This document shows, one piece after another, positions 10,001-19,455 of a stretch of 64,000 nucleotides of DNA (positions are counted from its first letter, which is position 1; the number at the start of each line of letters is the position of its first letter). Location: contig JALJEE010002697.1 in assembly GCA_023231475.1 (NCBI GenBank), forward strand, positions 1 to 64,000. Direction: 5' to 3'. A model generated the notes under the pieces. The model was not told the origin of the DNA and made no database searches. It was given only the letters and a program-made list of their open reading frames with translations. The position numbers and the translations under genes are program-made. Source of the DNA: Seison nebaliae. Lineage: Eukaryota; Rotifera; Pararotatoria; Seisonacea; Seisonidae.

Positions 10001-12562
10001 ATATGTGGCTTCGTCAGTTCGATAAAGAGGTGATTCGCTTACAACAGATGGATGACCTTCGTGTGGCAGATGGACATTTGAATTTGATGTTGGCGAATGT
10101 ATGATCAGTTCATTGTCGTCCTGCGCTTCATTCCACTTCAAATAATGAGAAATTTTTTGATGGTGCTTTCCCGCTTTTCTACAATCTCTTCTACCGATAT
10201 CTTTCTTCTCATTCGATTCATTTAAACATTTGTTGTTTGTTGTTCGAAGATCATTAACATTTCCATTATTTCTCCTTGTATTACTGACGTTGTTGGTAGA
10301 ATTAAGAATGTTATTACTACTGGTAAGAAGAGTAGCAGCAGTGGAAATAGGAGCACTGACAGTTGTAGTTGTTGGAAGAAATTGAGTATTTTCACATGAA
10401 ATTATATTAAAATTGTTACCAATTTCTTTATTAATAATTTCATAATATTCTTTTTTTCCGTTTCTGTTAATTACTTCATAATCATTTTTCAATAATGCTA
10501 TCGATGGCGATAATGGTGAAGAGGAAAATTTTTCTTTATGTTTCTTAATATTTTCTTTTGTTTCGTTCGATTGTTCTCTATTTTCTTTTATTTGACGATT
10601 CTTTCCATCATCATTTCTATAATCAGACAATTTGTCATTCGCTTTAAGTGACAAAGAAAAGTTTGATACTTGTCGATCTATATAGTTGTTACTTCCAACT
10701 TTCGTGTGGGAATGAAATGTGTTATTAAGTGAACGACCTTCATCTTTATCTCGGCTCCCATCAAAAATAATATGACTCATTGTTTGATGGGAGAATTTCG
10801 TATTATCTCTCTCGTCAATTGATTTCTTTATCTCCTTAGATGATTCATTTTCATTATCTTTCATGGAACATTCGGGAAATACTTCCTCACATATTCCCTT
10901 GTCGGTTTCCCGATTGTTCAACTTGTCATTCCAATCGGCTGTACTATCGATGCTGGATGACATTGTCAATCCAATAATATTCATAGATTGTTTATTGATT
11001 TGGTACTTATGACAGTTTTCGATTAAATTGCTTTCACGATAATTAAATGATCTATTACCAATTAAATCTCGATTATTTTCATGAGAATCCGACAATTTGT
11101 TCTGGTCGGATCGTTGAACTTCATATCCTCCCATTATTTTCTCCACATTTCCATTATCATTCTCATCAGTTCGTCCAATTCTCATATAATTGTCGACATG
11201 TCGAATCATATGACTGACACTGCCTAATCGTATCATTTCATCATTAATCTCATCATCGTAAACGATGGAATCATGGAGTTTGTTATTGTTGCTCATTTTT
11301 TCAAATGTTTCGTTCGATGATGTTGTAGATGATAATGATGAACTTGAATTTCCTAAATTTTCTTTCGACATCTCATTATCTAAATGCTTCACTGGAATTC
11401 TTCCGTAAGAAAATTCTGGTAATTGATGCACTATCTCACAATTTCGACATTCATTTGTCGAACGACTAATTATATGGCCAGCAACGTTACCTAATCTCGT
11501 TGTTTTCACCGAATGCCATTTAGCCTTTTGTTTCGGTTGTAGACTGGAGAATCTGGTAAGAATATGTTGTTCGTGTTTTTTCAATCGTCTTTCATTCTCT
11601 CCTTTTCTTTCTTCGTTCTCATCCAGTCGTTGTCCATATTGCTTCTGGATGTCAGGAGGAACATGCAAACAAATATTATTGTTGTAACCGGCCAGTTGTG
11701 TTGCTTTCGTTAGAGTGATGACAGGATTATTATTTCTTCTTATACTTTCTTTCTCCATCTCCTTATGACCCTTCTTTTTGTTCTTCTCCTTAATTTCTTT
11801 CTTCTTCGTATTCTTTTCATGAAACAATGAAAGCGTATCGAGTTGATGAACATGATTCGTTTCGCCATATTTTTCCGGTGAACTCGACGGTAATCGATAA
11901 CTACTCTCCCAATCCGATATTGAGTCTCGATATGAATAACTGATATATGGTGTGGATGAGTGTTCGTCATTCAATTCCATCGGCTCTAAATAATCAGTTA
12001 ACAAATGTACTTGATTATTCAGACTTTTCACTTTCGTTCGATCGATAGCTGAATGACGACGTTTATTAAAGAATTCTAATCGACGATGATGTGCCATAAC
12101 AACATCTTTCTTCGAAGCTGTCTTCTTTCCATCCTTCTCCATTATCCTCCTCACAATTCGATGCTCTAATGGATTCTCCACAGCATCATCATGCGATTTC
12201 TCTAACGTTCCATAAAACGAATCGAGCATCGTCGATGAATGATTACTGTTTCCGTTCGTTGAACTATTTTGTATTTCTTTATCATATATCCTCCCATTAA
12301 GATGATCACTTCTATCATTTTTCAATTGTGTCATCGATTTATTTGGATAGACATCTGATGGAATTTTCTCTTTTTTTCTTCGACGTTTCTGCATGATTTC
12401 TGCATAATACTCCTTCGGATCGAATAGCGAGTAACAATATTCTTTTGAATCAACAAGAAATCGTTTTGTCTTTTTCGACCATTTATCATCATTCTCTTCT
12501 ATCGATGCAGCTGATTCATACGTGAAATGATTATTCTTTATCTTATTCATCCTTTCTTTCAT
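7085..12562 (-). CDS. Large disordered protein, 1825 aa, unidentified
   Basis: One uninterrupted frame; the first ATG is preceded two codons upstream by an in-frame TGA. I do not recognise the protein. It is highly charged and rich in Asn, Ser, Lys, Arg and Glu, with no visible signal peptide, membrane segment or enzymatic motif, so it looks mostly disordered. More ordered-looking patches are the N-terminal 60 residues (KEYCYSLFDPKEYYAEIMQK), a stretch near residues 175-205 (LLTDYLEPMELNDE) and the extreme C-terminus (NLVDYLKAYQFKPASP), which may be short binding motifs. A six-residue repeat, NNHENP-like, occupies about residues 1405-1445. Its length without stops and biased composition support a real gene. 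It has the same orientation and style as the 1173-aa frame 3.4 kb upstream; the two could be separate genes or parts of one locus, with no evidence for joining. A cytoskeletal or scaffold role is only a guess. Confidence 0.8.
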   Translation of the reverse strand: MKERMNKIKNNHFTYESAASIEENDDKWSKKTKRFLVDSKEYCYSLFDPKEYYAEIMQKRRRKKEKIPSDVYPNKSMTQLKNDRSDHLNGRIYDKEIQNSSTNGNSNHSSTMLDSFYGTLEKSHDDAVENPLEHRIVRRIMEKDGKKTASKKDVVMAHHRRLEFFNKRRHSAIDRTKVKSLNNQVHLLTDYLEPMELNDEHSSTPYISYSYRDSISDWESSYRLPSSSPEKYGETNHVHQLDTLSLFHEKNTKKKEIKEKNKKKGHKEMEKESIRRNNNPVITLTKATQLAGYNNNICLHVPPDIQKQYGQRLDENEERKGENERRLKKHEQHILTRFSSLQPKQKAKWHSVKTTRLGNVAGHIISRSTNECRNCEIVHQLPEFSYGRIPVKHLDNEMSKENLGNSSSSLSSTTSSNETFEKMSNNNKLHDSIVYDDEINDEMIRLGSVSHMIRHVDNYMRIGRTDENDNGNVEKIMGGYEVQRSDQNKLSDSHENNRDLIGNRSFNYRESNLIENCHKYQINKQSMNIIGLTMSSSIDSTADWNDKLNNRETDKGICEEVFPECSMKDNENESSKEIKKSIDERDNTKFSHQTMSHIIFDGSRDKDEGRSLNNTFHSHTKVGSNNYIDRQVSNFSLSLKANDKLSDYRNDDGKNRQIKENREQSNETKENIKKHKEKFSSSPLSPSIALLKNDYEVINRNGKKEYYEIINKEIGNNFNIISCENTQFLPTTTTVSAPISTAATLLTSSNNILNSTNNVSNTRRNNGNVNDLRTTNNKCLNESNEKKDIGRRDCRKAGKHHQKISHYLKWNEAQDDNELIIHSPTSNSNVHLPHEGHPSVVSESPLYRTDEATYQTNRKFPEFRTDTTNLNKRRNQVESERVDESEHYLVESEKTRKENKQTLSKEEEKKAIGEEDGKVKEIIFANKNNNYIYNNDNNSDISINILNDITENDKNSTLSINSSLVDLERKLSSSSVKSSSSLRRKRITTTSNQLNTLFYEIDLGRNNKTDHSLRELNNRHHTNYTNSTNFPPEHEASNENQQLSQPNLISKNNSLNEKIDRNLFAAECKQPHSICDRSTFCCQGNVPVVNTSHLCKSTTSAETFLFKEKDVVQHKNNSDRLFNSSTKQIFHDPSINDQSTDQMIMTQSTQNINQDQNVLPIQINIPLPSRDQSNHSTRHTSIQSHMAPSGNPSVVECQIHCHIVFADDRQTKTYSTSKTSCPMPTISQITTMPPTTSINKYPTRNDDRYNDGNQSNFFQSPTNHKARIEDNGDGTSYQKLSNSRSTTVPDSFMKRSITHLPANPRAQFFADYDIDRSSPFKSNDRMYKSLYSKPKLTNEIINTDKDDDKRDYISKQNRISFRNRPVDLRINESIRIKYDQPRNNRISFTNSKHFIDESRYLNNFDEIPNNYENPNNHENSNNHENPNNHEDPNNHENHNNHENTDTKINSTSCKQNLPFYRSHDRSLNFGENNLVFPENGKENVQETSHHFERNNKDSYESEERAGRKHHQFPTSRKQSSQYFELHSNAKSIPIVCENDLDSGSMSKSDDIKCFKPLKNSVNIQKEEEIPKPPQIQKQQTYTQRTTYQNSSPRNIDKPSTDTTGSEFKEHMNHQLYAMPDKELKKEEVETIRKSNLYRHHRNKDGSSKPSMQSNYSLMENNMKSWVRTIPTVNVSHDNEKYLESNIDYIDEKEDEELTKSHRDRTFSTDLEKPLKQIYLDSKPSASLKIPKKQFVGQSDKKNVINHVDYIVNERNLKSKKSNNNCLNRSRKGTSTSRASTKATTNRLQKSKSQNLVDYLKAYQFKPASPSSPVQFIKFLSSDEKL
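8233..8350 (-). repeat. 18-bp tandem repeat coding NNHENP units
   Basis: About six imperfect copies of an 18-bp unit (plus strand: TCATGATTATTGGGATTC) lie in frame in the 1825-aa gene, giving Asn-Asn-His-Glu-Asn-Pro/Ser/His repeats. The units differ at third and occasional second positions, so the array is not brand new. Confidence 0.85.
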
Positions 12563-15500
12563 ATCTCAGCGATTCCTTCCCAGGCAGCGTCGAGCGGAAA
12601 TTCTCCAACTACTACAACAACTTATCAATGACCATCGCGACAGTGTTGATTGGAAGGAAAACGGAATGATTTATTTCTAAAAGGAATGAGAAATCACATG
12701 TATAATAGTATTTCCATAAAAAACATAAATGGTGAATGAAAAGAAGTTTCCAAGGAATTCACATTTCCATATTTCTGGTGAATATTGAAATATAAGAATT
12801 TGGTGGAATGCACAGAAAGAATGTGCTCTCAATTCCTCGAAATAATAATGTAACTGCATGAACAGGAAATAAATCAGTTTATTTCTCAATAATGTCATTT
12901 CAGACAATATGGACATCCACCTATTAAATTTTCCAGCTATTCTTCTCATTCCTCTCATTCGTATAAGGTGCAGAGAAAATATTATTTCTTTAGAAGTTTT
13001 ATGCATAACACTCCATTTCTACTAAATGAAATCCAATTGATTTTCCATGATTTTTTCATAAAATTCATTACACAATATTCAAGGAGAAAATTCCAATTAG
13101 TTAATGAAATTAACAAATTCGATAATATGACAACGAATATCAACTCCTCTACTTTCATTTTCACTTTTTTATGTTCCCAAAAATATTATAAAAAATTAAG
13201 CAACAAAAATAAATAGAATCAGCGTTTAAACAGGCGCTAAATTCAACTTATTCATTCATCAATGATCCAACTCCCAAGTTAATTCGAATAGTCGCACTTT
13301 TTGAGGGAAATGTTTTTCAAAGAATTTTCTAATTTTCTAATTAAACTCTGATAATAAACAATGGAAATGGAAACGGTTGAAACGAATCGTTCAAATTTTT
13401 TTCATATTATTTTTAGGTCATGATATTTTGAGGGTGAACGATATTGAAATTTTGTTGGAAAGTCCAACGATTGGAATATATCGGATGATATACGTATCGT
13501 ATGATATATATGTTTCCTTTCTCTGGAAACATGGAATATTAGCATGATGGACTCAGGTACATTGAGTCAATTAATTCTTAAGAGAAAACTCAGCATAGGA
13601 ATAAGATGAAGATATAAATGTAATTCCATATTTGATGACTGTAATGGAACTAATGAGATTATAAATTGAAGTAAATTGAATGAGAACATTCTACCTCGAT
13701 CTTCTCCGTGAACAAGGAGTATGGTGTTGATCGACGATCAATTCAGCGTATTCTCACATGAGATTAGGCGTTCTCATCACGTCGAAAATAGACATTGCAT
13801 GCTTATCAGATTATGTAAACATTTGATGGGAGGAGTCGGGAGGCGAAGAAGAAAAGAAAATAATTTGAGAGAATATAATTTCCTTACGAAATTTAATCAA
13901 CTACCATCATCGTATTAACTCTAATATTAACTCTAATATTTAAAATAATAAGAATCAGAATAGACGATTGTAATGATGATGATGATGATGAAGTCCGATT
14001 CTATGGGAATGAATTAAATATCATGCTTCCTCTTACATACGTGTGTAATTTCCAATTGATTCCATTTCTTATCTACGTCGACTTCCGAGTTATTGAATAA
14101 GTAGAGCGATGAGCACTAGAGACATCATCGCAAATAACAATAATAATTTCTACAGATCTCAATAAATATTATATAGTTTCTCTGTGTACGGTCTCATGCG
14201 CTTGAAGAGAGTGGATTTGTATATTTGTTTAGAATCGACCGAAAGGTCTTCTTACTGCCACTATTGAAATTACCATCAAACTGCCATCAGTCAATATAAC
14301 TTTCCGTCTCACAATTGTCAGTCAATTATGTCATTTCAAGAAGAAATTCATTTCTCTTTTTAAAAAAGAATGAATTAATCAATAGTTCTAATTGAACTGG
14401 ATACTAAATGCATCACCGTATAATGTTCACTGAATTATTAGAAATTGAACTTCCCATTATACATCTCCACTCCATTATGGACTCTTTCTTCAACATTCTT
14501 CATAGAAAATGTTGGAATGGCAGGAACATTAAAACCTTCAGAATTCCAATGAAATTTCTTATTTTGAATAAGCTCCATTCAGCTGTTGCTTTGCTCGGTC
14601 AAAATTCGATTAATAATTCTCTTATCATTCATTCTTTCATCAAACATTCAATTTGAATAATGTTATGCGAATTCATTTCATTCAACATCATCCTCAACAC
14701 TTCAAAGTCTGTTAAGGAATCCATTTCTTTGGAATAAATTCAAGTTCATCACCGTTACTTTCCTCCAATTTATTTTATTAAAGTTAAAAAATTTGAACTC
14801 ACACTTCCATTAATATGAAATTCCAGTGGAATTTGTATGTTAGCGAAATTTAGCAAATCTCTTAGAAGAAAGCACTTGTATGATTAATTTATATCTAACA
14901 ATTATCAAATACTTTAATCATGTCCTTCCCCGTATTTTGGAGGTGCCAGGAACCTAGTACTATATCCATTTATAAACCTAATTATTATTAATATAGTGAA
15001 AATTACAATTCTAATGTTCTAACAATTAGAACCTCGATATTGCAAAATTGTTAACAAACATAACATTGAGAATTCTCACAAATTTTTATTCTAGTTCGAT
15101 AACTCTGAGAATTACCAGATGAGAATTATTGTATTGTTGTTGGATTGTAAGATTTGAATGTTGATGAATGTACTTTTTATGGGATAATTAAACTAAACAT
15201 CTAATTAACATCAACTCCATTTCTTGATACAATTATTTATCTTGTGATATTTGAAAACGACATCAGATTCCTCCTATGTCCGTCTTTCGTCTGATTTGTT
15301 AAAATGTTATTTCTGTTTTATGCGTAGAAAAAATAGTAAATAATTGAAAGACATTCGATTGAAACGAATTGAAGAGAAATATTTCTATAAAATTCTAAAA
15401 CTGCTAACTCATAACGTAATACCATTATTTGGTATAATTGCATAAAATTGTTTTATAAACTAAATCATATTATAGAATATTAAAAAAATGGAAAAATTTG

Positions 15501-15933
15501 TGAAACAAAAATATTTTTCTTTGTGAGAATATTTTGAGAGAAATGTAATTAATTGTGCGTATTATTTTATTTTTGCAATTGTTTTTTAAATTTTGAAATA
15601 AATGATGAAGCAGGTATAAGATGGAAATAAAAAGAGAATAATTATATAGAATCCGGAACGAGAAATAAGTTATTAATTATTAGTAATTCGAAATAAAACT
15701 TTCGGTCAACAATAAATTACTCAAGTTCATTCTTTAATACGTGAATTACTAAATCCAATATCGCGAGAAGAACAAATTACGAAATTAATGAAGTTTATTA
15801 TTTATGGTCAAATGAAAATGATGATGATGAGATTCCATTCAACTCTCTATTCCCATCTCAATGCCATCTCCATTAATCGACTGAAACGATCTTTGCCACA
15901 GTCGACTTGTTCATACGATGTTCATTTGCTAAT
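12563..15933. other. Non-coding interval between two large frames
   Basis: No gene is supported in this 3.4 kb. Short frames on both strands lack domain signal. A (GAT)n tract lies near 13975-13992. If the two flanking long frames belong to one transcript this would be an intron, but it would be about 60 times longer than the other introns here. Confidence 0.55.
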
Positions 15934-18900
15934 TCACATGAGTCGAATTGGTGATTTGATATGTTCGAATTTTTGTTTCATTGAATGTAATCGTCGAATG
16001 TTACATTTCCTAGTGGACGTCGTTTCACAAATATTACCTGTTCTATTTACCTTTTCCCCATCCGACGAATATTGTTTTGAATGAAAACCGTTTTTCTGTT
16101 TCAATCGATCAATATTCAGGTTCTTCATCGGAGAAATTTCGGTGGAACATTTTTTACTTCTTCTTTTCACCAGTTTTGGGTTGATAAAATAAAAATTATC
16201 TTTCTGATTCGTTTGCATCGGATTATGAAATTGATTCCTCGAACTTCCATTCGGTTGTGATTGTTGGTGTTGTTGACGTCGTTCTTCTCGTCCGTAAGGA
16301 ATATTTAGTGAGATGTATTCTTCATTATTGAATATATTCTCACGTCTCATTCGACGGGTTGTTGTTGTTCGATTGTCATGTCGTTGAATTCTTTGAGGTT
16401 GCGCTTGAATTCGTGGATTTTTTTCTCCCGTTAATTGATAATTCAAATATATCGGATTGGCTTTAGTGGAAAGAAAGAATTTCACGTCATTATCCAACAT
16501 TACCTTCTCACCACTACTTCTCGTACTTAATGGAATTGAAGTGGTACTTCCACAACATTTCGGTTTCGATTTACTTCTCGGTTCGATTTCGCTCAATGTC
16601 GATTGAATTAGAGTGGGTGAATAGATATTTTTTGGAAGGATATTATTATTCGTCTTCTCTTCTAGTTCTTCGTTAATTTCTTCTTCGTTAACCGAATCCA
16701 TCTTATTCAATTCCTGTTGTCCTGTAAAATTGTCGAGAATAGTTAACGGACGTCTCACTCTCATGCCATGGGAAGGTGTGTTCCTATGACGAATGACTGT
16801 CGGTTTTTCAACGGGCATTAAACTCGTCACATTATCATGGTGCGATTTTAAAGCGGAGATTTGAGCTGGTCTTAATTGACGAATTTTCAATAATTTCAAT
16901 TTGTCTTTAATGTCACTACAGGCTGAATGGAATGTGGTGGATGAATTGGATGACGTACTCTTTCTTGTTGGAATAGATTCCTTGATCACATCATCATCCT
17001 CCAAATTATATTCAGGCGGTTCGTCATATAATCGGATGGCGGAATTCGACGTGTTGATATTGACGCTCTTTTTTGATGTTCTTTTATTTAATGAATCAGT
17101 TTGGAAGTTGTTTGAAAAATGATTGTAATTATCGTTGGAAATTGATTTATTCTTTTTATAAGAATTCTTCCGATGATCTGCTTTCAATTGATTTAATGCT
17201 TCTTCGGGAACTACTTTGAAAGATTCGGAATATTTATATTTGTATTTGATTGCTTCAGGATTATAAGAATAAGTTTGAGTAATTTTTTTCGGACCAATAA
17301 TCATCTGATATTTCTCTTGTTTCTTTTTCATTTCATTATTCTTCTGAGATATTTGTTCATCGGCATCATCTTCCGTTAAACATTCATCTTGTTGACTCAA
17401 TTCATTATCACTCAATTCATCAGCATATTCCACATCATCGATATGATCATAAGTTCGATTGTTAATAATTAACATCTGATCCGCTGGTGATTTCTTTTTT
17501 CTATTTTTCGGCATTTGAAATAATCCATAACTTGCAGCACTCTCAAATGATTCGTCTTTCAAAGCAGAATCATCTGATTCTACTGATGATTTTTTCTCGT
17601 TTGACATGTCTGGTAATTTGGTATGAGGAACAATTCTCGTTGAAACGATTGCTGCCGGATTGGTTCTTATTCGAGGAGACAAATTCATTTTAGCTTTCAT
17701 TTCTCTCACGTTCTCAGTCTGGGTTGGAATATGAGCAATAAATGATATTTTTTCAGGAGGTGATGATGTTTTGATTTGAGGAGTCACTTTGTCCAATCGA
17801 TCAGTTAGTCGTTCAAGATTTCCAACCACCTTCCGACGATTATATGGCTGAGGAGAGAATGTTTTGGCGAAACGGAAGCGATCATGTAAAATTGACGATT
17901 CCATCGATTGATTATCTGAGTCTTTAACAGAATTGGCTCGCTTAACTTTTTCTTTTTTTTCTTCGTTCTTCTTTAAGAAATAAGATAATGAAGAATAAAG
18001 TGGTCGGTTTTCAAGAGTAGTCTCTTTCATTTGCTCATCGAATTGGGCATGGTCTGTAGAAACCATCGGTTGACTGGCAATCGATTCTGATGAGTTTTTC
18101 GTTTGTTGTTGTCGATCTATATGCGCAGTAGAGTATGTGCTTAAGAAATTCTTATCATTTCCACTTATATAATGTACAGATTGTGTTAATTTGTTATCGA
18201 GTGATGGAGTGGGAGAATAGACACGAAAATGAATATCATTATGATTGTCCATTGTTGTGATATGTGGTTTGTGCACAACGAAAGTGCGTCCCGGTCGAAA
18301 CTCTTGCGATTGTAGAGTTGATTGAACAGATTTGGTTCTTCGTTGATATCTGGCATAAGCAAGCGGCAATTTCTTTTGGAAATACTCTTTATAAGACATC
18401 GAGTCGATCGTATCTTCAGCGAAATTATCTAATTGGAAATTGAGACGGAACTTCTTCCGATGTTTACTGAACGTTTCATTAAAGTAGGAAGGACGTATAT
18501 TATAAACAATCGATGATGGAACATGTTTCTTATTGGCGGCACCAATCGGAGATAATGATGCAGATTTCTTTTTAATGCTCTCCTCAGCAAACTGCAAAAT
18601 GGCTTTATTCAGTAATAAATTATCTTGATAATTCAATGCTGCTTTCGGTATAATTTGCACTTTCATCTCACGTTCTGATTTATGTAATCTGGTTAGATTC
18701 CCTCCTTCAATTTCATCAACCGTTTCATCTGATGCTGAGGAGCAACCTTTCTTCTCTTTGTACAAATCGAACAAATAACGACGTTTAATATCTTTCACAT
18801 AATTCGCATAAGATTCGATGTTGGACGTCATCGGTTGATACGGCGAATATGATCGTTTCGGTTGGAGTGTTAAGGAACGTGAAGAGGCTTCTGCTGAGTC

Positions 18901-19455
18901 GTAACGTAACAAGAATCTCATATGATAACGATTCCTTAAATTCATTAATGTAGAGATGTCATGACGATATGAGGGAATGTGAACAGCACTGCAACTATCA
19001 AGAGATTCGAATCGCCTCCTCCGATGATCAATTGGACGCACCAAAGAAATGCTCGCATGATTTGGGAGAAACTGCTGACGACAAATAGAAATGATTGATG
19101 GAAATGAACAATTTCCTAAGTTTGTGCATGGAGATAAAGGAGAGATCGAATTGGCTTCTTCTACGGTCGTCACTGCTGCGAGTTGTTGTTCGGAAGACGG
19201 AACTTTATCAATTAATCTTTCCAAATTTGCATTCTTCTCGAAATAATTCTTCGAATTGTTCACATTCTTTGTCTTATTATTTTCCATTTGAATCCGACTT
19301 CGATGTCCTTGAGCGAGTGGCGGTTTAGATGCAATCATTGACGTATTACTCTTCATCGTCAACTGTTCCAATTCGGCTAGAATATTTCTAACTCGAATTT
19401 CCTTCTCAGATTGACCGGAAATTGATTTTCCTGAATTCAATTCCTCTTCCATCAT
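15934..19455 (-). CDS. Large disordered protein, 1173 aa, unidentified
   Basis: One long frame starting MMEEEL. Not recognised. An N-terminal helix (NILAELEQLTMK) is followed by basic, Ser/Tyr-rich sequence. Short ordered-looking pieces are ESYANYVKDIKRRYLFDLYK near residue 210, YKEYFQKKLPLAYARYQRR near 355, an acidic segment with DDVEYADELSDNELSQQDE near 670, and YNPEAIKYKYKYSESFKVVP near 730. No signal peptide, membrane span or catalytic motif. Near the 3' end the codons GAAAAG|GTAAAT and ACAG|GTAATA could act as donors, so the final 30-35 residues might be intronic. Composition and absence of stops over 3.5 kb make it a real gene. It could be a cytoskeletal scaffold, which is speculation. 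Its relation to the 1825-aa gene downstream is unresolved. Confidence 0.8.
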   Translation of the reverse strand: MMEEELNSGKSISGQSEKEIRVRNILAELEQLTMKSNTSMIASKPPLAQGHRSRIQMENNKTKNVNNSKNYFEKNANLERLIDKVPSSEQQLAAVTTVEEANSISPLSPCTNLGNCSFPSIISICRQQFLPNHASISLVRPIDHRRRRFESLDSCSAVHIPSYRHDISTLMNLRNRYHMRFLLRYDSAEASSRSLTLQPKRSYSPYQPMTSNIESYANYVKDIKRRYLFDLYKEKKGCSSASDETVDEIEGGNLTRLHKSEREMKVQIIPKAALNYQDNLLLNKAILQFAEESIKKKSASLSPIGAANKKHVPSSIVYNIRPSYFNETFSKHRKKFRLNFQLDNFAEDTIDSMSYKEYFQKKLPLAYARYQRRTKSVQSTLQSQEFRPGRTFVVHKPHITTMDNHNDIHFRVYSPTPSLDNKLTQSVHYISGNDKNFLSTYSTAHIDRQQQTKNSSESIASQPMVSTDHAQFDEQMKETTLENRPLYSSLSYFLKKNEEKKEKVKRANSVKDSDNQSMESSILHDRFRFAKTFSPQPYNRRKVVGNLERLTDRLDKVTPQIKTSSPPEKISFIAHIPTQTENVREMKAKMNLSPRIRTNPAAIVSTRIVPHTKLPDMSNEKKSSVESDDSALKDESFESAASYGLFQMPKNRKKKSPADQMLIINNRTYDHIDDVEYADELSDNELSQQDECLTEDDADEQISQKNNEMKKKQEKYQMIIGPKKITQTYSYNPEAIKYKYKYSESFKVVPEEALNQLKADHRKNSYKKNKSISNDNYNHFSNNFQTDSLNKRTSKKSVNINTSNSAIRLYDEPPEYNLEDDDVIKESIPTRKSTSSNSSTTFHSACSDIKDKLKLLKIRQLRPAQISALKSHHDNVTSLMPVEKPTVIRHRNTPSHGMRVRRPLTILDNFTGQQELNKMDSVNEEEINEELEEKTNNNILPKNIYSPTLIQSTLSEIEPRSKSKPKCCGSTTSIPLSTRSSGEKVMLDNDVKFFLSTKANPIYLNYQLTGEKNPRIQAQPQRIQRHDNRTTTTRRMRRENIFNNEEYISLNIPYGREERRQQHQQSQPNGSSRNQFHNPMQTNQKDNFYFINPKLVKRRSKKCSTEISPMKNLNIDRLKQKNGFHSKQYSSDGEKVNRTGNICETTSTRKCNIRRLHSMKQKFEHIKSPIRLM

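Noticed and set aside
12563-15933. Treating this as an intron joining the two giant frames
   Set aside because: Other introns are about 50 nt and no matching splice pair or shared domain was seen.
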